Positions 52,747 through 61,864 are shown, numbered from the stretch's first letter. The stretch is DNA of 64,000 nt from Sulfurospirillum sp036802865 (GCF_036802865.1 NZ_DAIRVK010000005.1:196975-260974), one strand, 5' to 3'. Program-made: numbers and translations. Notes: generated by a model not told the origin, from the letters alone.

Positions 52747-53742
52747 ATGAGTGCAGATAAGATAAAAATTGTACAAAATATCCTTAGAAAAAAAGATAGA
52801 TTTGATTTAGCAGTTAAATTAGAAAATGCCTATTTTGAAGATTATGAAGTAAGAAACTGGAATGATGAGCCTTATGGGGAAGTAAATATTTTTGTTCATC
52901 CTAATCATTTTTTAGAGTTAAGTTCTATACAGAAAAAAGATAAAGAGTTATTGCAGACACTTTTTAATGGATTGGGTCTTTCATATCCTTATATTTCGTA
53001 CATTAAATTTACAATCAATACTCAAGTTCCTATTGAAACAATCAATGACATTGTTTATATTTTTGTAGATGAAGCAGGTGATATGGATTTTTCGGCTAAA
53101 GGCAGTCGTTACTATATGTTTAGCTTTTTAGTGAAGACACGACCATTTAATCTGCATGAGTATATCGCTAATTACCGTTATGAATTGTTGGAGCGAAATT
53201 TAGATCCACATCTTGGCAAGAGACTTGATATTGAAGCGTTTCACGCATGCGAAGATAATAAGTATATCAAGCAAGATTTATTTTCGATTATTTCGACGTT
53301 TAATCCCGAAGCTGTTAAAGTGTATTCGTATATTTTGGAAAAATCGAAAGTTTTACCAAGTAAGCGAGAGGAAAGAGATAAATTTTATATCGATAATCTT
53401 AAATTTGCCATTGAAAGATTGCTTGATAAACTAGAAATCAAAAAAAACTTTATTATTATTACTGATAGTCTGCCAGTGCGAAACAATAAAAATAACCAAA
53501 TGAAAGCTTTAAAAGAAGGTATTGGAGATTATATTAAAAATCATAAATTAAAAATTCGTTATGATATTTTTCATCATTGCAGTGCATCAAGTGCAAATCT
53601 TCAAATTATTGACTATATAAGTTGGGCAATTTTTAGGAAATACGAGCGTAATGATAGTTCATATTATGAAATTATTGAAAAGTATATTTTAGAGGAAGAC
53701 AATATGACTAAAGATAGGATTGTTGAACATTATAAGAAGTAA
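52747..53742 (+). CDS. DUF3800 protein
   Basis: A 331-residue protein of the DUF3800 family, which has an RNase H-like fold. The acidic signature YIFVDEAGDMDF (around residue 105) is followed by RYYMFSFLV, IEAFHACEDN, FIIITDS and a C-terminal segment ANLQIIDYISWAIFRKYE with the distal acidic residues. DUF3800 genes are common in mobile and defence-associated DNA; nuclease activity is suspected from the fold. It is more AT-rich than its neighbours, stands alone and is flanked by a structured repeat block. The start at 52747 is preceded by AAAGGTG. A recent transfer is plausible. Confidence 0.8.
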   Translation: MSADKIKIVQNILRKKDRFDLAVKLENAYFEDYEVRNWNDEPYGEVNIFVHPNHFLELSSIQKKDKELLQTLFNGLGLSYPYISYIKFTINTQVPIETINDIVYIFVDEAGDMDFSAKGSRYYMFSFLVKTRPFNLHEYIANYRYELLERNLDPHLGKRLDIEAFHACEDNKYIKQDLFSIISTFNPEAVKVYSYILEKSKVLPSKREERDKFYIDNLKFAIERLLDKLEIKKNFIIITDSLPVRNNKNNQMKALKEGIGDYIKNHKLKIRYDIFHHCSASSANLQIIDYISWAIFRKYERNDSSYYEIIEKYILEEDNMTKDRIVEHYKK

Positions 53743-53748
53743 AAATGA

Positions 53749-53824
53749 CCACCCGACCTATCTTATCGAAGCCTCCCTTGGAGTCTTTTCGGAAGGGTGG
53801 AACCTTTGAATGGATTTTATCGAA
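53749..53824. other. structured non-coding block after the DUF3800 gene
   Basis: A relatively GC-rich patch with CCACCC (53749-53754) and GGGTGG (53795-53800), an inner CCCTT/AAGGG stem, and direct repeat TTATCGAA at 53763-53770 and 53817-53824. It may be a terminator, mobile-element scar or small RNA. Confidence 0.35.
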
Positions 53825-53866
53825 ATAGACTTAATCATTTTTGAAATTTTAAATTAAGGAATAAAA

Positions 53867-54619
53867 ATGACCTACGTCATTATTGCAGTAGTTATTGTTG
53901 TCTTTTATTTATTGACAAAGAACTATCAAACAGAGGCATATCAACATATTAATGTAGATATTAAGCAAACGCTTCGAGGCGATCTGCGTGAACATGAAGC
54001 TGGGCTTTTAGTCGCACTCATGGCAAAAGTAGCGAAAGCCGATGGCAGAGTCAATGAGCTTGAAGCGGAGCTTTTAAAGCTAACATTTAGCGATATTGCC
54101 CGTGTATTTGAAAACAGTGACAGTGTACGAGAAGAGCTTAAAGCGATTTATCAACAAGAAATGCAAAGTTTTGACAACACGCTGATTATCTCCAAGAAGT
54201 ACCTGAAACTCACTAAAAATGACTATACCAAACGTCTCAAAGTGATGGAGTATTTGCTCAATTTAGCTTTCATAGACAATGAGTTTTCTCAAGCAGAGTT
54301 TATGATAACTGAAGACATTGCCAATGCGTTGGAGGTCAAACGTGCTGATTTTGAAAGGCTTATTGCTTCTTTTGAACAATTTTATGCCAACAAAGCCACT
54401 CAAAAGCAGTTTGGAATAAAAAATGCCTATGAGATTTTAGGCGCGAATGAGAGTGAAGATATGGAAAGTATTAAGAAGAAGTATCGAGCCCTTGTTAAAG
54501 AGTACCATCCCGATATTTTAATGGGGCAGGGTAAAGATAAATCTATTATTGGCGCTGCAACCACTAAGCTTCAAGAGATCAATGAAGCGTATGAAATGAT
54601 AAAAAAGGAAAGAAATTAG
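53867..54619 (+). CDS. DjlA-like TerB/J-domain co-chaperone
   Basis: A 250-residue membrane-anchored co-chaperone: one N-terminal helix (YVIIAVVIVVFYLLT), a TerB-like helical domain (about 45-175; ALMAKVAKADGRVNELE, LAFIDNEFSQAE) and a C-terminal J domain (about 182-250) with YHPDIL carrying the HPD motif that stimulates DnaK. This matches DjlA order. It starts after AAGGAA and ends one base before the thioesterase gene. Confidence 0.9.
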   Translation: MTYVIIAVVIVVFYLLTKNYQTEAYQHINVDIKQTLRGDLREHEAGLLVALMAKVAKADGRVNELEAELLKLTFSDIARVFENSDSVREELKAIYQQEMQSFDNTLIISKKYLKLTKNDYTKRLKVMEYLLNLAFIDNEFSQAEFMITEDIANALEVKRADFERLIASFEQFYANKATQKQFGIKNAYEILGANESEDMESIKKKYRALVKEYHPDILMGQGKDKSIIGAATTKLQEINEAYEMIKKERN

Positions 54620-55108
54620 ATGCTATCCACGCCTTTTGAAAAACACACCTTAAGTATGTCTGTTTTAATGACTCCCGATAAAGCCAATTTTTCGGGTAAT
54701 GTTCATGGAGGAGACCTTTTAAAACTTCTAGATCAAGTTGCCTATGCGTGTGCTTCACGCTATTGTGGAGGTTATGTTGTTACGATGTCGGTTGACCAAG
54801 TTATTTTTAAACAATCTATTCCTGTTGGAACACTGGTGACGTTTTTAGCGAGTGTCAATTTTACAGGTAAAACATCGATGGAAGTCGGTATTAAGGTCAT
54901 TGCGGAAAACATTCAAAAAGGTATTGCAACGCATACAAACAGCTGTTTTTTCACGATGGTTGCTGTTGATGAAAACGGAAGACCCACTCCCGTGCCTACC
55001 TTAGTGCCAGAAAGTGATGTGGAAAAGAGGCGTTGTCATGATGCCCAAAGACGCAGAGACATTAGACTTCATGGTTACAATGAAATCACACCTCCACGTC
55101 AGGGGTAA
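54620..55108 (+). CDS. hot-dog fold acyl-CoA thioesterase
   Basis: A 162-residue YciA/BACH-like thioesterase. The active-site loop is NVHGGDLLKLLDQVAY, followed by VTMSVDQVIFKQSIPVG and FTGKTSMEVGI. It hydrolyses acyl-CoA to acid and CoA in the cytosol. It adjoins the DjlA-like gene directly and converges with the DsbA gene three bases away. Confidence 0.9.
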   Translation: MLSTPFEKHTLSMSVLMTPDKANFSGNVHGGDLLKLLDQVAYACASRYCGGYVVTMSVDQVIFKQSIPVGTLVTFLASVNFTGKTSMEVGIKVIAENIQKGIATHTNSCFFTMVAVDENGRPTPVPTLVPESDVEKRRCHDAQRRRDIRLHGYNEITPPRQG

Positions 55109-55111
55109 TTT

Positions 55112-55738
55112 TTAAAGTTCGGATTTTATAAGATCTTCTAGTTCTTGTTTACCAAATTTGATAAGAGGCTTGCCATTAACAAAAAACTCTGGGGTTGCTT
55201 TAACTCCAAGGGTTTTGGTGTCAGCGATATCTTGTTTGATGAGCGCATCTATCTCAGGTTTTTTCATATCGTCTTTTAATTTTTCAATATCAATTCCCAC
55301 TTCGGGTAAAAAAGTCCAAATAAGCCCAATATTTGGGGTACCGTGGCTTGCCCATTTGTCTTGGTATTTGTAGATGACTTCAATGGCTTCAAGGTATTTA
55401 CCTTGTAGTCGTGCTGCTTCAATCATTTGTACAACATAGTATGAATCCGTATGAAACGGTGCATAACGCAGTACCAGTTTGAGCTTGTCAGGATTTTGTT
55501 TCAATATGTTTTTGACAAAAGGGTAAAAACTTTTACACGTACCACATGCTGGGTCGAAAAACTCAACAATGGTTGTTTTGGCGTTAGGGTTTCCAAGAAC
55601 ATAAGCGTAAGGTCTTACAAGAGCAGAAGCATTTTCGTTAGAAACGGAATGGTCAGCTTTTTTATAGAGATAACTTCCTCCAACAAAAAGAAGAACAAGT
55701 ACAAAGAGCGATGCAATAATAAGGGTCTGTTTTTTCAT
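55112..55738 (-). CDS. DsbA-like thioredoxin-fold protein
   Basis: A 208-residue membrane-anchored or exported protein (helix at 5-25) with a thioredoxin fold. The redox pair is Cys65-Gly-Thr-Cys68 in FFDPACGTCKSF, and the cis-Pro loop is GVKATPEFFVNGK. It oxidises or isomerises disulfides in the periplasm. The DsbB gene lies four bases upstream, so the two form a dedicated oxidation pair. Confidence 0.88.
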   Translation of the reverse strand: MKKQTLIIASLFVLVLLFVGGSYLYKKADHSVSNENASALVRPYAYVLGNPNAKTTIVEFFDPACGTCKSFYPFVKNILKQNPDKLKLVLRYAPFHTDSYYVVQMIEAARLQGKYLEAIEVIYKYQDKWASHGTPNIGLIWTFLPEVGIDIEKLKDDMKKPEIDALIKQDIADTKTLGVKATPEFFVNGKPLIKFGKQELEDLIKSEL

Positions 55739-55742
55739 AAGT

Positions 55743-56177
55743 TTAAGAAGCCTTTCGTTTTAAAAATAGTAGTAATAGAAAAATAATCACAAATGAAACT
55801 AAAGAGAGCAGTTGAATGGTTATAAATCCAAACCAATTGATGTAATCACTGGTACATGAAACACCCTGTGAACAAGGAGCAAGCGTTTCTGGCACGATGC
55901 CAAAATAAAGTAAATTGTGATAAATAGCAAAGAAAAGCCCGAGTAAGACGAGGGGCATTGCGTATTTGAAAACGCTTTTATCGTTTGAAAAAAGTGCGAC
56001 GAGAAAAATCACAGCCAGTGGGTACATACAAATGCGCTGATACCAACACATAACACAGGGTGGAAAGAACATGATTTCACTGAAAAAAAGACTTCCCAGT
56101 GTTGCAATCATCGCTGTAAGCCAACACAAGAACAGTGTTGTCCAGAGAAGATTTGACGACTTTTGTGGTTGGGACAT
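55743..56177 (-). CDS. dsbB: disulfide bond formation protein B
   Basis: About 144 residues from the ATG at 56177 (GGAG at six bases); a TTG at 56189 is weaker. A four-helix quinone-linked oxidase: first periplasmic cysteine pair CVMC (Cys41, Cys44) in FFPPCVMCWYQRICMYPLAV, second pair in CSQGVSCTSDY. It reoxidises the DsbA-like protein encoded downstream and passes electrons to quinone. Confidence 0.9.
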   Translation of the reverse strand: MSQPQKSSNLLWTTLFLCWLTAMIATLGSLFFSEIMFFPPCVMCWYQRICMYPLAVIFLVALFSNDKSVFKYAMPLVLLGLFFAIYHNLLYFGIVPETLAPCSQGVSCTSDYINWFGFITIQLLSLVSFVIIFLLLLFLKRKAS

Positions 56178-56280
56178 TAAAGGCTCCAAATTTTTGGGTA
56201 TTGTATTTAATCGTTACTAAAACCAACGTATTGTAAAATAAATAAATAAACAAATATTTAACATGCCAAAAAGGACGAGT

Positions 56281-57813
56281 GTGAGAGCGTTAATTAGTGT
56301 CAGCGATAAAACGGGTATTGTCGAGTTTGCCAAGGATTTGGTGTCATTGGGTTTTGAGATTGTCTCAACGGGTGGAACCTATAAGTTATTAAAAGAAGAG
56401 GGTGTTAAGGCTCTTGAAATCAGTGAAGTGACTAAATTTCCTGAAATGTTTGATGGACGTGTAAAAACACTTAATCCGATGATTCACGGTGGTATTTTGC
56501 ACCGTAGAGATTTACCTGCGCACGTTGAAGTGGCAAAAGAGCATGGTATTGAGGGCATTGATCTTGTCTGTGTCAATCTTTATCCGTTTAAAGAGACGAT
56601 TGCAAAGACGGAAGATTTTGATGAAATTATTGAAAATATTGACATCGGCGGTCCTGCGATGGTCAGAAGTGCAGCGAAAAACTTTGCAGATGTGCTGATC
56701 GTTACTGATGTTTTAGACTATGATAAAGTCGTTGAGGCACTTAAATCGGGATCAAATAGTTTAGAATTTAGAAGAGATTTGATGATTAAAGCGTTTGAGC
56801 ATACCGGTGCGTATGACAGTATGATCGCAAACTATATGAACAAACGTTTTAACAACGGGTTTGGTGAGAAACAGTTCATCGTTGGAACCAAAGCGTTCGA
56901 TACACGTTATGGTGAAAACCCTCATCAAAAGGGCTCTTTATACGAGTTTGATTACTTCTTTACCAATAACTTTAAAACTCTCAAAGGTGAAGCTAGCTTT
57001 AACAATATGACAGACATTAATGGTGCTGTTAAAATTGCTGCTTCATTTGGTGATGCTCCAGCGGTGTGTATTATTAAGCATGCAAATCCTTGTGGTTTCG
57101 CTATTGGCGGAGATTTGTTAGACAGTTATGTGAAAGCACTTAAATGTGACCCTGTGTCTGCTTATGGTGGTGTTGTAGCCATCAATGGAACGCTTAATAA
57201 AGCACTTGCAGAGAAAATTAACGAGATTTTCGTGGAAGTCATTATTGCTGCAAATGTGGATGAAGATGCGTTACATGTTTTTGACGCTAAAAAACGTATC
57301 AAAATCTTTACGCAAGAGAGCAAATACCTTGTTCTTAGCGAAGATGCATATGACTTTAAACACGTTGATGGTGGTTTTGTGTTCCAAGAGAGCGATATGG
57401 TGAATGATGATGAAATTACAAATGCAAAATGTTTAACAACACGAACAGCTTCTAAGCAAGAGTTGAGTGATCTTGAAATCGCGTATAAAGTTGCAAGCCT
57501 TACTAAATCAAACTGTGTTGTTTATGTTAAAGACAGCGCAATGGTAGCTATTGGTATGGGTATGACGAGTCGTGTGGATGCTGCGAAGGCTGCTTTACGC
57601 AAAGCCGAAGATATGGGCATTGATGTGAGTGGTGCAGCACTTGCGAGCGAAGCATTCTTCCCATTTCGTGATAGTATTGAAGCAGCTGCTGCGGCAGGCG
57701 TTAAAGCGATCATCGAACCAGGTGGAAGCATTCGTGATGAAGATGTCATTGCTGCTGCGAACGAGTATGGCATGGCACTTTACTTTACAGGTGTGAGACA
57801 CTTTTTACATTAA
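56281..57813 (+). CDS. purH: bifunctional AICAR transformylase/IMP cyclohydrolase
   Basis: Last two steps of IMP synthesis. I start it at GTG 56281 (MRALISVSDKTG), five bases after AAGGA, giving the usual 510 residues; an ATG at 56263 lacks a ribosome site. The cyclohydrolase domain (1-195) has STGGTYKLLKEEG and FDGRVKTLNPMIHGGIL. The transformylase domain has RYGENPHQKG, IIKHANPCGFA, KSNCVVY and ASEAFFPFRDS. A hairpin terminator follows. Confidence 0.97.
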   Translation: MRALISVSDKTGIVEFAKDLVSLGFEIVSTGGTYKLLKEEGVKALEISEVTKFPEMFDGRVKTLNPMIHGGILHRRDLPAHVEVAKEHGIEGIDLVCVNLYPFKETIAKTEDFDEIIENIDIGGPAMVRSAAKNFADVLIVTDVLDYDKVVEALKSGSNSLEFRRDLMIKAFEHTGAYDSMIANYMNKRFNNGFGEKQFIVGTKAFDTRYGENPHQKGSLYEFDYFFTNNFKTLKGEASFNNMTDINGAVKIAASFGDAPAVCIIKHANPCGFAIGGDLLDSYVKALKCDPVSAYGGVVAINGTLNKALAEKINEIFVEVIIAANVDEDALHVFDAKKRIKIFTQESKYLVLSEDAYDFKHVDGGFVFQESDMVNDDEITNAKCLTTRTASKQELSDLEIAYKVASLTKSNCVVYVKDSAMVAIGMGMTSRVDAAKAALRKAEDMGIDVSGAALASEAFFPFRDSIEAAAAAGVKAIIEPGGSIRDEDVIAAANEYGMALYFTGVRHFLH

Positions 57814-57822
57814 AATATTTTG

Positions 57823-57846
57823 GAAGAGCCTTTTTTAGGGCTCTTC
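57823..57846 (+). terminator. hairpin terminator after purH
   Basis: GAAGAGCC (57823-57830) pairs with GGCTCTTC (57839-57846) across an eight-base loop, ten bases after the purH stop. Confidence 0.7.
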
Positions 57847-57886
57847 TGCTCATATCTTTTTAATTAAGACAATATTTCTCTTTTTC

Positions 57887-57928
57887 TTGATCTAGGTTAA
57901 GGAAATTACCGCAACATTCCATTATAGT
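57887..57928 (+). promoter_or_regulatory. CRP/FNR-family site with class II promoter spacing
   Basis: TTGAT-CTAG-GTTAA (57887-57900) fits an FNR/NssR-type dyad. A -10 box TATAGT lies at 57923-57928, so the expected start near 57935 places the dyad centre at about -41.5, the class II position. It precedes the DUF2249-like/membrane/DUF59 gene set. Confidence 0.55.
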
Positions 57929-57954
57929 TTCATAAAATTTATAAGGATGAAACG

Positions 57955-58311
57955 ATGATGACTCCAGACAACTATCCCCATGACGCAAAACTTTTACATG
58001 TAGAAAATGCAACGGTTCCTTTTTTCTCATATGAAAAAGATGGCATTGAATATATAAGCTTTGATACATCTTTGTGTGTTCCCCCTGAACCAATGGTCAA
58101 TGCGATGATTGCGCTTGAACTGTTAGACAATGCTCATAAAAAAGTAGTCATGATCAACCATCGCTCTCCCGTGGGCTTACTTGCCAAAGTACAATCTTTT
58201 TACGACATTGATGTCACGGAGCTTGAAGGCGGGAAACTCCAGCTTGTTTTCTCATACAAAGAAGGTATAAGTGACACCGTAGATTTAAGCCAAAAAAAGT
58301 GTGCTGGTTAA
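57955..58311 (+). CDS. DUF2249-like small protein
   Basis: A 118-residue cytosolic protein. The segment VPPEPMVNAMIALELLD followed by KKVVMINHRSPVGLLAKVQ recalls DUF2249/TusA-like proteins, often found beside NO- and nitrate-respiration genes; the role is not established. AAGGA precedes the ATG at seven bases. It begins a three-gene operon behind a CRP/FNR-type site. Confidence 0.7.
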   Translation: MMTPDNYPHDAKLLHVENATVPFFSYEKDGIEYISFDTSLCVPPEPMVNAMIALELLDNAHKKVVMINHRSPVGLLAKVQSFYDIDVTELEGGKLQLVFSYKEGISDTVDLSQKKCAG

Positions 58312-58315
58312 TCTC

Positions 58316-59578
58316 ATGAAAGTCTCACTTGCGACTGAAATGGCACCTCCCTTTGTGTTGGTAGCACATTTTTTTATTGCTGGTATTGTATTTTTGAGTC
58401 TGAGTGGTATAGCACTTTTGTTTATGAGTGCTGATATTACAGGCTATATTATCTCATCATCCTTGGCAGCTTTTTCGCATCTCTATTTGCTTGGTTTTGT
58501 GATGATGGTTATCTTTGGTGCAATGTACCAACTTTTGCCAGTTGTTCTTGAAGCTCCGATCTTTTCTAAAGATTTTGCTTATGTTCAATTTTACATGTAC
58601 ATTATTGGTTTTTCATTGATGGTGAGTGGGTTTAGTTTTGCAGAACTTCATCTACTTATTCCTTATGGTGCCGTTATTACCTATTTGTCTATGCTTATTT
58701 TTTGTTTGAATGTTTTTTTGACATTTTATCGTTTAGAAAAGATTACGCTTGTGGGTAAGTTTTTGCTCATCGGCACGATTTTTTTGATTATATCTGTGAG
58801 TTTAGGTCTCCTTATAGGTCTTAGTTTGGGGCATGGTCTTTTGTCTATTGACATTGATGTTTGGGTTAAAGCACATATCATAGGAACACTTGGTGGCTTT
58901 GTCATGATGATTGTTATGGGTGTTGCAATGGTTTTAATACCCATGTTTTCACTCTCTCATGGTTTTGAAGAAACATGGATTACACGTGCTTTTTACCTTC
59001 ATACTTTTGGCACGGCTTTATGTATGGTTGCTCTAATAGCCCAATTACCTTTTTGGGTTCAATCAATTGCAGTCGTTCTTATGATGGCAGCTATTGGATG
59101 TTTTGTTGTACAGATCAGTATTATCTTTAAACAACGAGCGCGTAAACAAAATGATTATTGGGCAAAAAATATTGTTTTTGCATTATTGTGTTTAGTAGCT
59201 TCTATGTTTGCATGTGCATTCTATTTTCTTTTAGGAAATAGTGTTATTGGTATCCTTGCTGGAGTGCTTTTCTTTTTTGGTTTTTTACTCTCTTTTATTG
59301 TTGGGCATATTTATAAAATTTTGCCTTTTTTGATCTGGTATGAGAAGTTTTCACCTTTGGTAGGAAAACAAAAAGTGCCACTTTTACATCAAATGATTCA
59401 TACCAAAATTGCAGATGCTCAGACATGGATGCTTTTTGCCTCTGTTTTGGCACTTTGTTGTGGTGTCGTTCTATCGTTAGAAAAGCTTTTTTTCATAGGA
59501 AGTCTGTTGCTACTGATATCATTGAGTTTGGTAGCTTTTAATGCTGTTTATGCATTTAATTACAAAATTAAGGAGTAA
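58316..59578 (+). CDS. polytopic heme-copper-oxidase-like / NnrS-like membrane protein
   Basis: About 420 residues from the ATG at 58316 (a GTG at 58301 is an alternative; both overlap or abut the preceding gene). Around twelve helices are predicted. Membrane histidines occur in FSHLYLLGFVMMVIFGAMYQ, KAHIIGTLGGFVMMIVMG and VGHIYKILPFLIWYEKFS, a pattern like heme-copper oxidase subunit I or NnrS relatives, so heme or copper binding is likely. No complete copper-site pattern could be confirmed. The context points to nitric oxide tolerance. Confidence 0.7.
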   Translation: MKVSLATEMAPPFVLVAHFFIAGIVFLSLSGIALLFMSADITGYIISSSLAAFSHLYLLGFVMMVIFGAMYQLLPVVLEAPIFSKDFAYVQFYMYIIGFSLMVSGFSFAELHLLIPYGAVITYLSMLIFCLNVFLTFYRLEKITLVGKFLLIGTIFLIISVSLGLLIGLSLGHGLLSIDIDVWVKAHIIGTLGGFVMMIVMGVAMVLIPMFSLSHGFEETWITRAFYLHTFGTALCMVALIAQLPFWVQSIAVVLMMAAIGCFVVQISIIFKQRARKQNDYWAKNIVFALLCLVASMFACAFYFLLGNSVIGILAGVLFFFGFLLSFIVGHIYKILPFLIWYEKFSPLVGKQKVPLLHQMIHTKIADAQTWMLFASVLALCCGVVLSLEKLFFIGSLLLLISLSLVAFNAVYAFNYKIKE

Positions 59579-59581
59579 ATG

Positions 59582-59881
59582 ATGATAACTGAAGAAGATG
59601 TTTATAATGCTATATCAACTGTTATTGACCCCGAAGTTGGGTTTGATATTGTTTCATTAGGATTAATTTATGGTGTTAAAATAGAAGAAGAAAAAAATGT
59701 GTATGTTACTATGACACTATCAACAAAGGGATGTCCTTTGCATGAACTTATTCAACAATGGACAAAAGATGCTGTTTTAAAGATTGAAGGTGTGCAGAAT
59801 TGTGACATTGAAATTGTTTGGGAACCCGCTTGGAATATCTCAATGGCGAGTGAGCGTGTCAAAACGGAGCTATGTGGCTAA
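59582..59881 (+). CDS. MIP18/DUF59 metal-sulfur cluster assembly protein
   Basis: A 99-residue PaaD/SufT-like protein: VYNAISTVIDPEVGFDIVSL, GLIYGVKIEE, TMTLSTKGCPLH with the conserved Cys, and WEPAWNISM. It helps build iron-sulfur clusters. The start 59582 is six bases after AGGAG. Its operon with an NO-type membrane protein suggests repair of clusters damaged by nitric oxide. Confidence 0.88.
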   Translation: MITEEDVYNAISTVIDPEVGFDIVSLGLIYGVKIEEEKNVYVTMTLSTKGCPLHELIQQWTKDAVLKIEGVQNCDIEIVWEPAWNISMASERVKTELCG

Positions 59882-59966
59882 ATTGTGTCACTTTCAATAT
59901 CTATTAATATCTAAATAACAAAAATATATACTATAATAAAAGTTGATTTTTGTTTTTGGAGGCGAG

Positions 59967-60290
59967 ATGGATTTAGTAACCAAAGTGCACCGTGAGCATG
60001 TAGAAATTCTTGTTACGGGCACTATCAAGACAATTGCAAATGCACAGGCTATTAAAGAGGCAATCCGAAAAACGCATGAACAGCACCCAGATGCTATCAT
60101 CAATCTGATGATTAAAGACTCTTTTATCATTACTTCATCTGTCATTGGTTTTTTAATTAAGTCAATCAAAATGGATAAAATGAACTTACAGGTAAATGTG
60201 GGCTGTGAAGAATTATACACTATGTTAGACGACATGAATTTAGTTGAAATTATGAATGTTAGAAAGGCCTACACATGCGCAAAGGTATAG
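59967..60290 (+). CDS. small STAS-like protein coupled to a chemoreceptor
   Basis: A 107-residue protein starting at ATG 59967 behind GGAGG. The alternation of strands and helices (HVEILVTGTIKTIANAQAIK, INLMIKDSFIITSSVIGFLI, NLQVNVGCEELYTMLDDM) looks like a STAS fold, although the usual phosphorylated Ser is not obvious (SFIITSS is the place). It overlaps the chemoreceptor gene by 16 bases, so the two are made together. I infer a regulatory link to chemoreceptor signalling. Confidence 0.65.
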   Translation: MDLVTKVHREHVEILVTGTIKTIANAQAIKEAIRKTHEQHPDAIINLMIKDSFIITSSVIGFLIKSIKMDKMNLQVNVGCEELYTMLDDMNLVEIMNVRKAYTCAKV

Positions 60291-61864
60291 GCCTAAAAAT
60301 CGGCTTAACGCTGATTCCTCTATTATTGGTGAGTTTTATTGTTTTACAGTTTTTCATTGTCAGTGAATTTAAAAAATCTTCTCAAATTCAAAGTGAAAAT
60401 AACTTAAATTTACTGAGCCAATCGGTTTTCCAGACGGTACGTGCCGCTATGAATCTGGGAGATCGTGCTTTGATTGAAAAATCATTGCAAGATGCGGGAG
60501 AGATGAAAGGGATTAAAGAGCTTAAAATACACCAATCTCAAGTCGTTATCGATACCTTTGGCATTAATGCTAAACCATCAACCGATGTTGCAGTTGTCGA
60601 TATTTTTAAAAACCCAAAACAACAAAACATGACACTTGATGATGACAAAGGTCATCGTTTAAGACTTTTAAAACCATTGGTTGCTGAGCAAGATTGTCTA
60701 GCCTGTCATGCTACGTCTCAAAAAGGGGATGTACTTGGTGTCATGGATATGACATTCTCATTTTCTGAAATTGATGCTTATATTAGTGAAGTAAGCTGGG
60801 AACTTATCAGCATTTTTGCATTTTCATTACTTGTAACCTCAGTTTTAATTATGCTTGTCCTCAAACGTGTGGTTGGAGATCCTTTAGCGATACTTATGGA
60901 GCGTGTACATGACCTTTCAAGTGGAAATGGCGATTTAACCGCACGTGTACAAATCAAGAGTCAAGATGAAATGGGTGATATTGCCAAATACATCAATATT
61001 TTCATTGAAAAAATTCAATCTATTATTTTGAGCTCACAAAAAATTTCACAAAATGTTGAACATACAGGTGAAACACTAAATGATAACGCTCTAGAATTTT
61101 CAAAAGGAGTGGTTGAACAAGCACATCAAATTAAGATGTCTTTTGATTTGATGAAAGACATTGAAGCCGATCTAGATCTTTCCGAAGAGCTTGCCATTCA
61201 TACTGTTGAAGATAACAGCGCATCATTTAGTGTCTTGGAAAAAATGAGTATTTCACTCAATGAAGTGGTTCAAAAAATTAATGGTGCCAGTGATTCTGAG
61301 CAAGAGATGGCACATCAAATTCAAAATGTTGTCTCTCAAACGGATCAAATCAAAGGTGTATTGGCTATGATTAAAGATATTGCTGATCAAACCAATTTAC
61401 TTGCCCTTAATGCTGCGATTGAAGCCGCACGTGCAGGAGAACATGGACGTGGGTTTGCTGTTGTTGCCGATGAAGTGCGTAAGCTTGCAGAGCGAACCCA
61501 AAAAGCACTTGCTGAAATCGACGCTACAATTAGTGTCATTGTCCAAGGTGTCACACAGCTTAGTACGCATATGGAAATAAACGCTGAAAACATTAGTCAT
61601 ATTTCACATAATGCTTTTGATGTGCAAAGTGCCACAGAAGAGACTAAAAATCGTACGCTTGCATCTATAGAAGTTTCTAAAAAAGCTTCCAAAAAAGTGG
61701 TTGAAATTTCACATTTGACAAATCAAATGATGGAACAGATGAAGCGGACACTCAGTTTATCGGACAACAATGAAAAAATTGCGGTGGAACTTTCACATAT
61801 CTCTCAAACAATGTTGGAATCTTCACAAAATCTAGACTCTACACTTTCAACTTTTAAAGCATAA
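60275..61864 (+). CDS. chemoreceptor with a periplasmic c-type heme sensor
   Basis: A 529-residue methyl-accepting chemotaxis protein. Helices near 8-30 and 172-195 enclose a periplasmic domain holding CLACH (Cys141, Cys144, His145), a covalent heme c site, as in DcrA-type redox/oxygen receptors. HAMP follows (about 195-250), then the signalling tip DQTNLLALNAAIEAARAGEH and GRGFAVVADEVRKLAERTQK. It should sense redox potential, oxygen or NO and steer swimming through CheA/CheW. It is translationally coupled to the STAS-like gene and lies behind the NO-type operon. Confidence 0.88.
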   Translation: MRKGIGLKIGLTLIPLLLVSFIVLQFFIVSEFKKSSQIQSENNLNLLSQSVFQTVRAAMNLGDRALIEKSLQDAGEMKGIKELKIHQSQVVIDTFGINAKPSTDVAVVDIFKNPKQQNMTLDDDKGHRLRLLKPLVAEQDCLACHATSQKGDVLGVMDMTFSFSEIDAYISEVSWELISIFAFSLLVTSVLIMLVLKRVVGDPLAILMERVHDLSSGNGDLTARVQIKSQDEMGDIAKYINIFIEKIQSIILSSQKISQNVEHTGETLNDNALEFSKGVVEQAHQIKMSFDLMKDIEADLDLSEELAIHTVEDNSASFSVLEKMSISLNEVVQKINGASDSEQEMAHQIQNVVSQTDQIKGVLAMIKDIADQTNLLALNAAIEAARAGEHGRGFAVVADEVRKLAERTQKALAEIDATISVIVQGVTQLSTHMEINAENISHISHNAFDVQSATEETKNRTLASIEVSKKASKKVVEISHLTNQMMEQMKRTLSLSDNNEKIAVELSHISQTMLESSQNLDSTLSTFKA

